The notes under the pieces: generated by a model
Told to the model about the DNA's origin: nothing
Database searches by the model: none
Seen by the model: only the letters and a program-made list of their open reading frames with translations
Part shown: positions 1 through 7,692 of the stretch, in pieces
Position numbering within the stretch: position 1 is the stretch's first letter
Layout of the letters: each line of letters starts with the position of its first letter
From: Thermoprotei archaeon
GTDB lineage: Archaea > Thermoproteota > Thermoprotei > QMSL01
DNA length: 38,360 nucleotides
Assembly (NCBI GenBank): GCA_003650925.1
Contig: QMSP01000019.1
Coordinates: 1 to 38,360 of the forward strand
Direction of reading: 5' to 3'
Translations under genes and position numbers: made by a program

Positions 1-1
1 A

Positions 2-223
2 GTCCATGTCGTTGAGATGACACTATTCGTCATTAAAGGCAAGCTAGAGCCTAGCGTGACTTTGAGCTATGCTAATTCCACTAAGGTGGTCTACTTGAGG
101 AGTTATGATTATGCAGGTATAGCCTCAATCACTATTGATGGTGAGGTAGTAGTAAGGTTTCAAGTTAAGCCTCAAGACCTTCTCAAGCTTATAGTTATAC
201 ACGAATATTGGAGTACTCGGTAA
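2..223 (+). CDS. C-terminal fragment of an unknown protein, cut by the window edge
   Basis: The frame is open from the first bases of the window to a TAA stop, so the first ATG at position 17 is probably internal and the real start lies to the left. About 73 residues are visible. They are rich in alternating hydrophobic and polar residues (beta-like) with an NST glycosylation-type sequon, as in the exported proteins that follow on the same strand. No family is recognised. It may be the tail of another extracellular or pilin-like protein of this module, which is inference from neighbours only. Confidence 0.5.
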   Translation, partial: VHVVEMTLFVIKGKLEPSVTLSYANSTKVVYLRSYDYAGIASITIDGEVVVRFQVKPQDLLKLIVIHEYWSTR

Positions 224-251
224 GGTAGTATCGTAATTTCTATCCGCGATA

Positions 252-259
252 TTTTAATA
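252..259 (+). promoter_or_regulatory. TATA-like box TTTTAATA
   Basis: The box lies about 30 nt before the ATG at 286 and no purine-rich ribosome site sits next to that ATG. This spacing predicts a leaderless transcript. The same layout recurs before many genes of this window. Confidence 0.55.
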
Positions 260-285
260 ATCCTCCTAGACTAGCTTTGAAATTG

Positions 286-615
286 ATGAGGATACTTTAT
301 GTCTATGACTCAAGTATTGAAGATGAATATAGGAACGAGATTAGACAACTGCTGGACAAAGTTAAGAAGCTAGGGGTTAAGGTGGAGGAGATTGATATGG
401 CCGGCTGGAGTGATGAGGAGAAATCAAAGTTTTACTTAGAGAGGTTAGCGCCTATAAGTGTTATCAGGAAGAAGAGACTACGCGGTAGGATTAGAACTCA
501 CAAGGCAGGCCTCATAATGTTCCACGACATGATAATAGTCAATAGTAGTGATTTCTTCATTGGCGAGGAAGCTGTTAGATGGCTTAGAGCATTTCTGCTC
601 AGAGCTGGAGGGTGA
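286..615 (+). CDS. Small alpha/beta protein of unknown function
   Basis: About 109 residues. It begins MRILYVYDSS, a strand-like opening, followed by an alternation of charged helices and short strands (VKVEEIDMAGW, HDMIIVNSSDFF) that suggests a compact cytoplasmic alpha/beta fold. There is no signal peptide or membrane segment. Two TTG codons lie at 277 and 283, but the ATG at 286 fits the TATA-like box at 252-259 with leaderless spacing and is preferred. It lies upstream of the exported protein gene at 656 on the same strand. No family could be recognised; a thioredoxin-like fold is possible but unsupported by a CXXC motif. Confidence 0.7.
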   Translation: MRILYVYDSSIEDEYRNEIRQLLDKVKKLGVKVEEIDMAGWSDEEKSKFYLERLAPISVIRKKRLRGRIRTHKAGLIMFHDMIIVNSSDFFIGEEAVRWLRAFLLRAGG

Positions 616-655
616 GTAAGACTGACCTTCTTTTTAGCCTATGGGCTCATGCCTT

Positions 656-1987
656 ATGAGATCACTGGAGTTAGTCTGCATTATGATAAGCCTAGTAGTG
701 CTTACAGAAGTAGCTCATTATCTCATCCATCCAAGACCTAACCTCTATGCAATTGCTAAACAGCTTGCTTATGAGATTGAGCATACCTCTGGCGTGAAGG
801 TTATCGACATAGGCTTAGAAGCCCTAGTCATCATCGAGAATAATAAGCTAAAGGTGTTATACCAAGGCTCTATGGCTGAAGCTCGCTTAAGGAGGCAATG
901 CTTGAATAGTATTGATTATGGCCCATTAATCACCATCTACGCTAATACTACGCATGCATGGCTTGGACAGTCCTATGAGGTTAAGCATGTGGCTGAGGTT
1001 AGGAGGGGCTATGCTAAGGCTCCAATAATCCTCTACACCATGATTCCAATAGTCAAGTATAGGCTTTATGAGGAGATCGTTGAGGAGGCTAAGCTTAAAG
1101 TTCCACGATATAGGTGGTGGGGTTGTCCTGATACATTTGATAGATGGCAATCCAAGCATTACTACAGGAAGCCTAATTTCGACATTTACATTAAGGCGAC
1201 TGTATGGAAGGGCTCATACATCTCAAGCTCTCGCCTCTACATAGAGCATGGTGGGAGAAGGTTACGCTTTGGTATTGTTCATAGCTATGGCTATACATGG
1301 TTCTATTGGGCTGGATGCTTAAGCAAGGCATTCAAGCTTAAGAGGAGGAAGACTACTATTGAGTTCATCATACGCTGTAGGGGTGGTAAGGCATGGCTTG
1401 AGGTTGTTAGTGGCTTGCCTATTCATGGTATGATTGATGGTTATAAGATGCTTGGTGATAAGCCTTCAAGAATTATGGTTAGGCTTTGGTGTAGTCTCTA
1501 TCATCCAATACACTTGGAGGCTAAGGTTCGAGTATGGAGTGCATCATGGAGTGACTCTAAGCAGCTTGACTTGAGGCTAAAGCCTTCGGGCTTGATAAGC
1601 TCATTAGGGCTTAAGGATGCCTCTAAAGTAGGCTTTAATGTTAAGCCTATGAAGTTGATAGTAGGCGATCAGGTCATTACTAAGTTCACTTTTGATAGCG
1701 GCTGGTGGACCGCTACAATACCTAGCTCCGAAGGTTCGGGTAAAGCATACTTCAAGACTGAGCTTAAGAAAGTAGAGCCTTATGCTGTAGGCTATCACTA
1801 CGAGTATGAGATATCTGTAAAGAGAGGCATTTTAGCATTAGTCATACTAAGCAATTATGATGTTGAAGTATGGTTTAATCACAGAAGGCTTATGCCCAGG
1901 GAAGTCTATGCCTACAATGCTACTTACCTAGTCTATGAGTATGAGATTCCTAGAGAGGGAGTGGCTAAGGTCATTCTTAAACCATGA
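656..1987 (+). CDS. Large membrane-anchored extracellular protein, unknown function
   Basis: About 443 residues. An N-terminal hydrophobic segment (LVCIMISLVVLTEVAHYLI) acts as signal or anchor. The rest is a long hydrophilic, aromatic-rich, beta-like ectodomain with several cysteines and an NTT sequon, and no second obvious membrane helix. The ATG at 656 is preferred over the one at 641 because a TATA-like TTTTTAG run at 630-636 then lies about 23 nt upstream. The gene precedes two pilin-like genes, a secretion ATPase and a TadC-type platform, so it may be a surface or pilus-associated adhesin; that role is inferred from context. One copy of the 12-bp dyad lies inside it at 1728-1739 and encodes SSEGSG. 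Confidence 0.75.
   Translation: MRSLELVCIMISLVVLTEVAHYLIHPRPNLYAIAKQLAYEIEHTSGVKVIDIGLEALVIIENNKLKVLYQGSMAEARLRRQCLNSIDYGPLITIYANTTHAWLGQSYEVKHVAEVRRGYAKAPIILYTMIPIVKYRLYEEIVEEAKLKVPRYRWWGCPDTFDRWQSKHYYRKPNFDIYIKATVWKGSYISSSRLYIEHGGRRLRFGIVHSYGYTWFYWAGCLSKAFKLKRRKTTIEFIIRCRGGKAWLEVVSGLPIHGMIDGYKMLGDKPSRIMVRLWCSLYHPIHLEAKVRVWSASWSDSKQLDLRLKPSGLISSLGLKDASKVGFNVKPMKLIVGDQVITKFTFDSGWWTATIPSSEGSGKAYFKTELKKVEPYAVGYHYEYEISVKRGILALVILSNYDVEVWFNHRRLMPREVYAYNATYLVYEYEIPREGVAKVILKP
1728..1739 (+). repeat. Dispersed dyad CCGAAGGTTCGG, exact copy
   Basis: Exact 12-mer inside the large exported-protein gene, read there as SSEGSG. It belongs to the dispersed dyad family described under findings. Confidence 0.85.
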
Positions 1988-2029
1988 AGTCCACTTTTTA
2001 ACTCATTAAACCATTCCAGAGGGCTTTAG

Positions 2030-2434
2030 ATGCAGGTTACAACTGAGCATATCCTCTGGATAGTGGCTGGACTAGGTGTGGCAGGCCTTGTCATCTTTAG
2101 CCTTTTCAGCTGGATGCCAAGATTTATGACTACTAAGGACTTCACAGCTTATGATGTACACTGCTATTATGATGGAAGGTATGTCCATGTCTTTGCTACT
2201 ATCAAGAATACTGGGAATGTGCCCATCAAGCAGATTAGAATTGACTTGACTGTAGGAGGCTCAGCTACTGTTAACTTGAATCTTAAGGGTGGTGAACAGG
2301 GTGCTATTAATGATGTTAAGATAGCAAAGGCTGGGCTTAGGGTTGGTCAGGTTATAGGCGTGAAGCTTACAGCAATATTCCAGGATAACTCACAGAAAGC
2401 CAGGCTGGTTCACGTAGTACTGGAGGAGTGGTAA
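2030..2434 (+). CDS. Type IV pilin-like protein
   Basis: 134 residues. A very short N-terminus (MQVTTEH) is followed by a roughly 20-residue hydrophobic helix (ILWIVAGLGVAGLVIFSLFSW), then a beta-rich domain containing NTGNVPIKQIRI, a motif style common in archaeal pilin-like ectodomains. The layout of short leader, hydrophobic stalk and beta-sandwich head matches archaeal type IV pilin-like proteins, but a clear class III cleavage site (K/R-G before the helix) is missing, so it may be an unprocessed minor pilin or FlaF/FlaG-like component. It resembles the protein at 3267 in layout. A TATA-like TTTTTA at 1995-2000 lies about 32 nt upstream. TadA/TadC-type genes follow, supporting assembly into a filament. 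Confidence 0.75.
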   Translation: MQVTTEHILWIVAGLGVAGLVIFSLFSWMPRFMTTKDFTAYDVHCYYDGRYVHVFATIKNTGNVPIKQIRIDLTVGGSATVNLNLKGGEQGAINDVKIAKAGLRVGQVIGVKLTAIFQDNSQKARLVHVVLEEW

Positions 2435-2501
2435 GCCGATATATGATGTCAAGGTTTTATTAAGCGAGTATTTCCTCTGTGATCCTAGAAGAGGCTCGAA
2501 G

Positions 2502-3158
2502 ATGAGTAAATGGGTAGCCGGCTTCGTGCTTATGCTCTACTCTGTTGTCGTCTCCCTAGCTATTCCACTATTCGTCAGAGCATCGCTCAAGGTAGAGGAT
2601 AGAGAGCTTCGAAGGCGTAGGCTTATTCTAGCTAAACACTTAGTATTTCTGCTATGGCTCATCATACCATCTGCAGCCTTGATGGCTACCAGTTACTCTC
2701 ATATTCTGCTTATCGGTAGTCCTCTGGTTTTGCCGTGGGCAGGGCTTGCGTGGCTTCTAAACGTGTGTATCCATGCAGTTTTCGAGGTTATGCAATTGAG
2801 GAGTAGAGGGGTTAGAGTCAGGAAGAAAAGCATAGGAATGCGTGGACTTCTGCTCGAACTGCGAGATCAGCTATACTACATAGGCTTACCTGAGGAGATG
2901 TTGTTTAGGGGGATTATGGTAGGGGTCGCTATGTCGCTAATCGGGATTCATGGCGCAATTATGCTCTCTAGTACATTGTTTGGCTTAGGGCATCTTATCC
3001 ACGAGAGGCGTATAGCTAGGTTCATAGAAACTTTCCTCACAAGTACCATATACTCTATAGGCCTCATATTTGCCGGAAGCGTATGGGCGCCAGCGATTGC
3101 TCATATACTCGTGAATCTGTTCTTCGCAAGCGTCAGCCTAGAGCCAGCCCATAGCTAG
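2502..3158 (+). CDS. CPBP-family intramembrane metalloprotease (CAAX protease/Rce1-like)
   Basis: 218 residues with about five or six membrane helices. The three family motifs are present: EEMLFR (Glu131-Glu132, Arg136), FGLGH (His164) and HILVN (His201, Asn205). In this family these residues form the intramembrane zinc or water-activating site. Members cleave prenylated proteins, mature peptides or give self-immunity; the substrate here is unknown. The gene sits between two pilin-like genes on the same strand, so processing of a surface protein is possible but not shown, and the archaeal prepilin peptidase family is different. The start ATG is preceded by GAGGCTCGAAG and a TATA-like TTTTATTAAG further upstream. 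All key residues are intact. Confidence 0.85.
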   Translation: MSKWVAGFVLMLYSVVVSLAIPLFVRASLKVEDRELRRRRLILAKHLVFLLWLIIPSAALMATSYSHILLIGSPLVLPWAGLAWLLNVCIHAVFEVMQLRSRGVRVRKKSIGMRGLLLELRDQLYYIGLPEEMLFRGIMVGVAMSLIGIHGAIMLSSTLFGLGHLIHERRIARFIETFLTSTIYSIGLIFAGSVWAPAIAHILVNLFFASVSLEPAHS

Positions 3159-3266
3159 GATGCGAAGAGTCACACTAGGAATTCGATGGGATGCTTGAAG
3201 AGCGGTAGTGGACTTCAATACTTAGAACCTCTTTTAAGGTTCTCTTCCTCATGCTTAGGTGGTTTA

Positions 3267-3707
3267 ATGGAGTTAACGGTTTCGAGGATAATTTGGCTTG
3301 TAATAGGTATTGCTCTAGCGATTGGCATTGGCGTAGCAGTATATACCTGGGGCTTTAGAGCCTTCGTAAAGACAGATTTCATGGCTACCATAGTTGCCTA
3401 TGATACTGGTAGGGCTGAGATAACTCTCAAGAATGTAGGCACTGTTGACATTACATCACTCAAGGTTAGAATTATTGCAGCTGATGGCTCTAAGCTGGCC
3501 ACTCCTGTAGAGCTTTCAGTAAAGCTTGCTGATGGCTCAGACTTTAAGAAGCTCTCAGCAGGTGAAGAAGTTCAATTAATTTGTGATGATTGGACTGATG
3601 GAGGTGCTGTAAGTGCTAAGAATACATTGACTTTTGAGATTATCTGCGGCTTTGCTAATGGTAAGACTGTAAGCCATACATACACCGTGCCTATTCAGAC
3701 TGGCTAG
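3267..3707 (+). CDS. Type IV pilin-like protein
   Basis: About 146 residues. MELTVSRI leads into a hydrophobic helix (IWLVIGIALAIGIGVAVYTW), then a beta-rich head with KNVGTVDITSLKVRI that parallels KNTGNVPIKQIRI in the pilin-like protein at 2030, so the two are likely paralogues. An in-frame ATG at 3186 would add a 27-residue non-hydrophobic extension in front of the stalk. The ATG at 3267 is preferred because GGTGG lies just upstream and a TATA-like CTTTTAAGG lies about 33 nt upstream. It probably forms a filament subunit with the TadA/TadC-type machinery encoded next. No typical K/R-G prepilin cleavage site is seen. Confidence 0.75.
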   Translation: MELTVSRIIWLVIGIALAIGIGVAVYTWGFRAFVKTDFMATIVAYDTGRAEITLKNVGTVDITSLKVRIIAADGSKLATPVELSVKLADGSDFKKLSAGEEVQLICDDWTDGGAVSAKNTLTFEIICGFANGKTVSHTYTVPIQTG

Positions 3708-3713
3708 GGCTAA

Positions 3714-3750
3714 TTCCGAACCTTCGGAGCTAAACATCCTCGCTTTTTCT
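3714..3750 (+). terminator. Dyad CCGAACCTTCGG followed by a T-run, possible terminator
   Basis: Directly after the pilin-like gene stop lies an exact dyad copy (3716-3727), extendable to TCCGAA/TTCGGA arms, and then a pyrimidine stretch with TTTTTCTTT at 3744-3752. Dyad plus T-run could end transcription. Because the same dyad also occurs inside genes, a protein-binding role is equally possible. Confidence 0.4.
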
Positions 3751-3781
3751 TTACCTCTTTAATCCTCTTAGCCTTCCCCTC

Positions 3782-5428
3782 ATGCCCGAATACCTCAATT
3801 TGGCAGGCAGGACTATTGAGGAATACTCGCCTGATGGCTTAAGCAAGGTTAGGATACTTGACCTAGGCTTTGAGTATGCCTACTGCCTAGAGCCTGCTAA
3901 GCTTGAGCCTGAAGAGCAGGCTAAGCTTGACGAGGTTATGGAGCGTTTAGCTTATCGTATAAAGCCTAAAGGACTTCTCAATCCTGAGGAGCTTGAGAAG
4001 ACGCTTAAATCATGGGGTTTAAGCGATAAGGTCGTTTATGTCGTCAAGGCTGAGGTCGTTGGCTATTCTTGGCTTGAGCCTTTGATGCATGATGAAAAGC
4101 TTGAAGACATACAATGCTTCAAGGCTAATACATGCATTAAGGTTACTCATCGTGATTATGGTCTGATGCGTACTAATATCGTTCCTAATGAGGATGAAGT
4201 GGATCGTATGGTTAAGCTTCTAGCCTATCGTGGTGGTTCAGCTGTAAGCGTTTATCGTGCTAAGGAAGATAGCGTGATATTGCCTACGGGTGATAGAGCT
4301 GCGCTAACTTTTAGAAGTGAGATATCGCCCACGTCAAGCTTTACGATTAGAAAATTCCCAAGACATCCATGGACGCCTGCCAGGATTTTGAGTACAGGAA
4401 TGCTTACGCACGAAGCTATGGCTTTCCTATGGCTCTGCATAGACGCTAAGCTTCCCATTGTAATCTTTGGGCCTATGGGCAGTGGGAAGACTTCGCTAGC
4501 CAATGCCTTAGCCATGCTGATTAGGCCAGGTGCTTCAATTGCTATTTGCCAAGATGCTCCTGAAATGAGAGTTCCACACGAAAACGTATTGGACTTGTAT
4601 GAGCGTAAGTCTAGAACCGCAGGTTCTGGTGGAGAGGTGACGTTGGAGGATCTGTTAGCGCATGCACTACGTAGGAGCGTCGATTACGTGACCATTAATG
4701 AGGTCAGGTCTAGGCGTGAGGTTTATGCATTTGCTCAAGCAGTAGCTTTGGGTCATGGTGGTATAACCTCAATACATGCTGAATCTGTTGAAGCCGTATT
4801 CGCTAGGCTCAAAGGCTATAATGTTGAAGAGCCCTTAGCTGAGAACATCAAAATCCTAGTTGGTACAGGACTCTTCATAGGCGAGAGGAATGGTAAGAGA
4901 GTTAGGCTTAGACGTGTTAAGGGGATTTATTTCGTCGAGAAGCTTGAATCCTATAAGCCTAGATACAATGTCGTCTTCAAGTATGACCCTGCTGAGGATT
5001 CTTTAGAGGCAAGATACAGTGATGCAGTATTGAGCTATCTAGCTGAGAAGCTATACCTCGAGAGTGAAGTAGACCTACTAAAGCATGAGCTAAGGCTCAG
5101 AGCTGAATTTCTAGAACTCGCCAGTAGAGCTAAGCTCTATGAGGCTGAGAGGCTCTTCACGGCTCTCAAGGAGTTTAGGCGTAACCCTGAGGAGGTACTT
5201 AAGCAGTTGAGGGCCTTCTTTGCTAAGAAGCCTACACCTGTAAGCAGGGCTGTTATTGTTGCTGATATGAGCGACATCAAGTACTGCCCGCACTGCGGTG
5301 CTCAGCTACCGCCTAAGGTCATGAACTGTCCAAGGTGTGGCTTCAGGTTCTACTCAAGCCTTGAGGAAGAGCTGAGGAGGATACTTAGCTCCGAAGGTTC
5401 GGAGGTGAGTGAAAGTGAGGTGCATTAG
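3782..5428 (+). CDS. Type II/IV secretion ATPase of the TadA/VirB11/GspE family with C-terminal zinc ribbon
   Basis: 548 residues. It powers assembly of a type IV pilus-like or secretion system at the inner face of the membrane. An N-terminal domain (about 1-200) is followed by the ATPase core: Walker A GPMGSGKTS near residue 230, a Walker B/Asp-box region VDYVTINEVRSR near 300, and the His box GHGGITSIHAES near 323. The last 50 residues carry a CPHCG...CPRCG zinc ribbon (about 501-523), an uncommon addition for this family that could dock partners. A TATA-like TCTTTAATCC sits about 22 nt before the ATG. It overlaps the TadC-type gene by 14 nt, as expected for translational coupling. A dyad copy near the 3' end shares bases with the next gene's ribosome site. 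Confidence 0.93.
   Translation: MPEYLNLAGRTIEEYSPDGLSKVRILDLGFEYAYCLEPAKLEPEEQAKLDEVMERLAYRIKPKGLLNPEELEKTLKSWGLSDKVVYVVKAEVVGYSWLEPLMHDEKLEDIQCFKANTCIKVTHRDYGLMRTNIVPNEDEVDRMVKLLAYRGGSAVSVYRAKEDSVILPTGDRAALTFRSEISPTSSFTIRKFPRHPWTPARILSTGMLTHEAMAFLWLCIDAKLPIVIFGPMGSGKTSLANALAMLIRPGASIAICQDAPEMRVPHENVLDLYERKSRTAGSGGEVTLEDLLAHALRRSVDYVTINEVRSRREVYAFAQAVALGHGGITSIHAESVEAVFARLKGYNVEEPLAENIKILVGTGLFIGERNGKRVRLRRVKGIYFVEKLESYKPRYNVVFKYDPAEDSLEARYSDAVLSYLAEKLYLESEVDLLKHELRLRAEFLELASRAKLYEAERLFTALKEFRRNPEEVLKQLRAFFAKKPTPVSRAVIVADMSDIKYCPHCGAQLPPKVMNCPRCGFRFYSSLEEELRRILSSEGSEVSESEVH
5391..5402 (+). repeat. Dispersed dyad CCGAAGGTTCGG, exact copy joined to a ribosome site
   Basis: The arms extend to CTCCGAA/TTCGGAG. 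The last GG is also the start of GGAGGTGA (5401-5408), the ribosome site for the TadC-type gene, so folding or protein binding here could affect its translation. In the ATPase it is read as SSEGSE. Confidence 0.85.
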
Positions 5429-7058
5429 GGAGGCTTGTAGGCGATTAGCCTTAGGAGATCCAGAGCCTTACGAGAAGAAGCTCAAGGTAGGGTTAGCCCT
5501 AGCATGGCTCCCTCTGATGAGCCTTATATTGCCTAGTCTCATTCCCATGCCTGCTGAAGGAGTTGAGCTTGTGCTTACCATAGCTCTAGCAATAATTCCT
5601 TCATGCCTCATAATATCAGGCTACATGCCAGTATTGAAACTAAGGAGTCACTTATCGAGTCTAGAGCATGAAGCCCCCTTCGCGATATTAATGATTAACG
5701 TAGGCGTTCACGCTGGCCTGCCTCCACTAAGAGCCTTCGAGGAGCTTGCCAAGCTTGACGTTCTCAAGGCTATAAGCTTTGAGGTCAGACGCATCCTAAG
5801 GGATTCATGCCTGTATAGGCGTCATCTAAGCGAGCAATTGGCTGTAGAGGCTAAGCAGGCTGCAGGCACTTGGGCTAAGCTTCTTAGAGCCTTGGTGAGC
5901 CTTGAGAGAATCGGTGGGGATCCTAGGCTGGTACTTCGTGATCTAATGCGGGAGACTCTTAGGGATCTAAGGGTTCACTACGAGTCCTTAGCCCGAAGGT
6001 TCCAGTCCATGATTAGCGCCTCTAACGTCCTCTTCGGTGCCATGCCCATGATGCTGAGCGTGCTCTTCACTTTGCTGGCTTCTGAAGCTGTGATCTCGAT
6101 GGTTGTAGGCTTCATGATCCTGAATGCTCTCATGGCTACACTCTACCTAATGACTGTTGATATGCAGATTCCAAGAACCACATCATTCACACGAACCTAT
6201 GCGAAGATAGTACTAAGATGGTTGCCTCTTGGTATTGGCTTAGGCCTATTAGCCTACATGGGCTTCATTAGAATACCGATAAGCTTGATAGCTCCAAAGG
6301 CTGTTGCGATCTCAATAGGAGCATTAGCCTTCTCTCTACCAGCCTATCTTGAATTCAGATTGCATGCTAGAGTTGTGGATGAGCTCCTAGAGAATTTGCC
6401 TACTGTGCTGAGAGACATAGCTGATGAGGTTGAGAGAGGCTTTTCACCACATCAAGCCCTTGAGAGGCTTTATGAGAATGCCACTTATGGGAAGTTCACG
6501 GATAGGTTCATAGCCCTACTAGTCAAGCGTGCTAGGGTACTAGGCTCACTTAGAGATGCTCTTCGAGGAATAGAGCACTTATTACCCATACAAATGCGCC
6601 TATCCCTCTGGCTTCTAACCTTAGGAGAAGAGTTAGGTGCAAGCTCAGGAGTCTATCACGGACTAGCAGATGCCATGCTTGAATACTATCTAGCCTTAAG
6701 AAGCTTCAAGCGTGGTTGTCAAGGCTATAGGCTTATGGCTTTAGGAATGGTTGCATTAACAATAGGCCTGGTCATAACGCTATTCTCAACTCTAGTGAGC
6801 AGGATAGCCATTGTAGGTCAGCTAGTTAGTAGTGCTGAGGGCCTGGTCTCATTACCCTTCAGCATTGCAAGCCCCGAGCTATTACCTGTGATTAAGGACT
6901 GGGTTTATGCTGGAGTAGCTGTAAACTCACTGATCCTAGCCTTAGTTACAGGTAAGACGTTAGATTGGAGAATTGGTGGCTCATTTAGAGACTTAATTAT
7001 AGTCTCAATAATGCTCCTAGGAACTCTCATGATAGGCTTAATCACTGGCTTACTCTAG
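5415..7058 (+). CDS. TadC/ArlJ/GspF-type polytopic membrane platform protein
   Basis: About 547 residues, forming the membrane platform on which the secretion ATPase acts. Several hydrophobic segments are visible: two near the N-terminus (LPLMSLILPSLIPM, LVLTIALAIIPSCLIISGY), a central group, and a C-terminal group ending LIIVSIMLLGTLMIGLITGLL. Two cytoplasmic T2SSF-like helical domains can be seen, one around INVGVHAGLPPLRAFEELAKL and one around DIADEVERGFSPHQALERLYE, the tandem arrangement usual for the family. The GTG at 5415 is chosen because GGAGGTGA lies 6 nt upstream; a GTG at 5409 abuts that site. It overlaps the ATPase stop and so is co-translated. A degenerate dyad lies at 5993. Confidence 0.92.
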   Translation: MRCIREACRRLALGDPEPYEKKLKVGLALAWLPLMSLILPSLIPMPAEGVELVLTIALAIIPSCLIISGYMPVLKLRSHLSSLEHEAPFAILMINVGVHAGLPPLRAFEELAKLDVLKAISFEVRRILRDSCLYRRHLSEQLAVEAKQAAGTWAKLLRALVSLERIGGDPRLVLRDLMRETLRDLRVHYESLARRFQSMISASNVLFGAMPMMLSVLFTLLASEAVISMVVGFMILNALMATLYLMTVDMQIPRTTSFTRTYAKIVLRWLPLGIGLGLLAYMGFIRIPISLIAPKAVAISIGALAFSLPAYLEFRLHARVVDELLENLPTVLRDIADEVERGFSPHQALERLYENATYGKFTDRFIALLVKRARVLGSLRDALRGIEHLLPIQMRLSLWLLTLGEELGASSGVYHGLADAMLEYYLALRSFKRGCQGYRLMALGMVALTIGLVITLFSTLVSRIAIVGQLVSSAEGLVSLPFSIASPELLPVIKDWVYAGVAVNSLILALVTGKTLDWRIGGSFRDLIIVSIMLLGTLMIGLITGLL

Positions 7059-7242
7059 GCCTAGCTTGAACCTTCTTCTCTGACATCTTCCTTGAATATT
7101 CATCGAGTATTGAAGCTCTGACATACTCTTCAATGAATGTGTCAAGGTTCATGTAGCAAGAGGTGCAGAAGTAGAGGAGCCTGCCGTTAGGAGCATAAAA
7201 TTTTATGAGATTACCCCTTCTACCACAGATAGCACATGACAT
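7042..7242 (-). CDS. Small two-CXXC zinc-finger protein
   Basis: 66 residues. CAICGRRG near the N-terminus and CTSCYMN about 25 residues later supply four cysteines for a treble-clef or zinc-ribbon site; the C-terminal half is helical and basic. Such small proteins often act as DNA-binding or adaptor factors; no specific role can be given. It is convergent with the TadC-type gene and overlaps its last 17 nt. It marks the left border of a cargo stretch (7.0-10.7 kb) that lacks the 12-bp dyads found in the backbone. Confidence 0.75.
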   Translation of the reverse strand: MSCAICGRRGNLIKFYAPNGRLLYFCTSCYMNLDTFIEEYVRASILDEYSRKMSEKKVQARPRVSQ

Positions 7243-7309
7243 ACAAATGTGAGTAAGTGTGACTCAAGCTTAACCCTAATGCTAAGATTTAAGAAAAAGA
7301 AGGGGAAGT

Positions 7310-7585
7310 TTATGTTTGTACCTTGGGCCATAATGGTGAATTCCTTGTTATCATGTACTTTACTGACTTTTTATTCTTATATACCTCGATGTATCCCCTC
7401 TCTTCAAGTACTCTTAGGTACTGATTCACTAAGCCATAATAATAGCCATTCTGTGGAAGGTCTAGAATCTTTGCAATATCCTTAGGTCTAAAGACAGCAC
7501 TATTCCCCCTATGCTTTGCTAAGAGGCGCTGTAAAGCATCGATAACATCAACTAAGTCTATACTCGGGACCCCGCCCGCCTTCAT
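7310..7585 (-). CDS. Winged-helix DNA-binding protein, starts with a GGCGGGG box
   Basis: About 91 residues. After MKAGGVPS comes a compact winged-helix fold: helix VIDALQRLLAKHRG, then FRPKDIAKILDLPQNGYYYGLVNQYLRVLEERG as the helix-turn-helix, and IEVYKNKKSVKYMI as the wing. It is likely a transcription regulator. A TTG one codon earlier (7588) is also possible, but ATG is preferred; a TATA-like CTTTAAGC lies about 22 nt upstream on this strand. Its first codons contain GCGGGCGGGG, the box also found at the starts of five genes between 30.1 and 37.0 kb, suggesting shared control or a shared origin of the 5' end. The rest of the protein resembles none of those five. Confidence 0.8.
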   Translation of the reverse strand: MKAGGVPSIDLVDVIDALQRLLAKHRGNSAVFRPKDIAKILDLPQNGYYYGLVNQYLRVLEERGYIEVYKNKKSVKYMITRNSPLWPKVQT

Positions 7586-7692
7586 CAATAAGTGAGCTCT
7601 GAAGCTTAAAGAACGGATGTAATTCTAAGTTATTACACCATGGAGTTTAAAGTTAAGGTTATATTTGTTAAAGTACCTTTCAAAAAGTAGAT

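Noticed and set aside
7249-7485. 78-codon plus-strand frame opposite the winged-helix gene
   Set aside because: Most of it is antisense to a gene with a clear winged-helix fold; low-complexity composition suggests a shadow.
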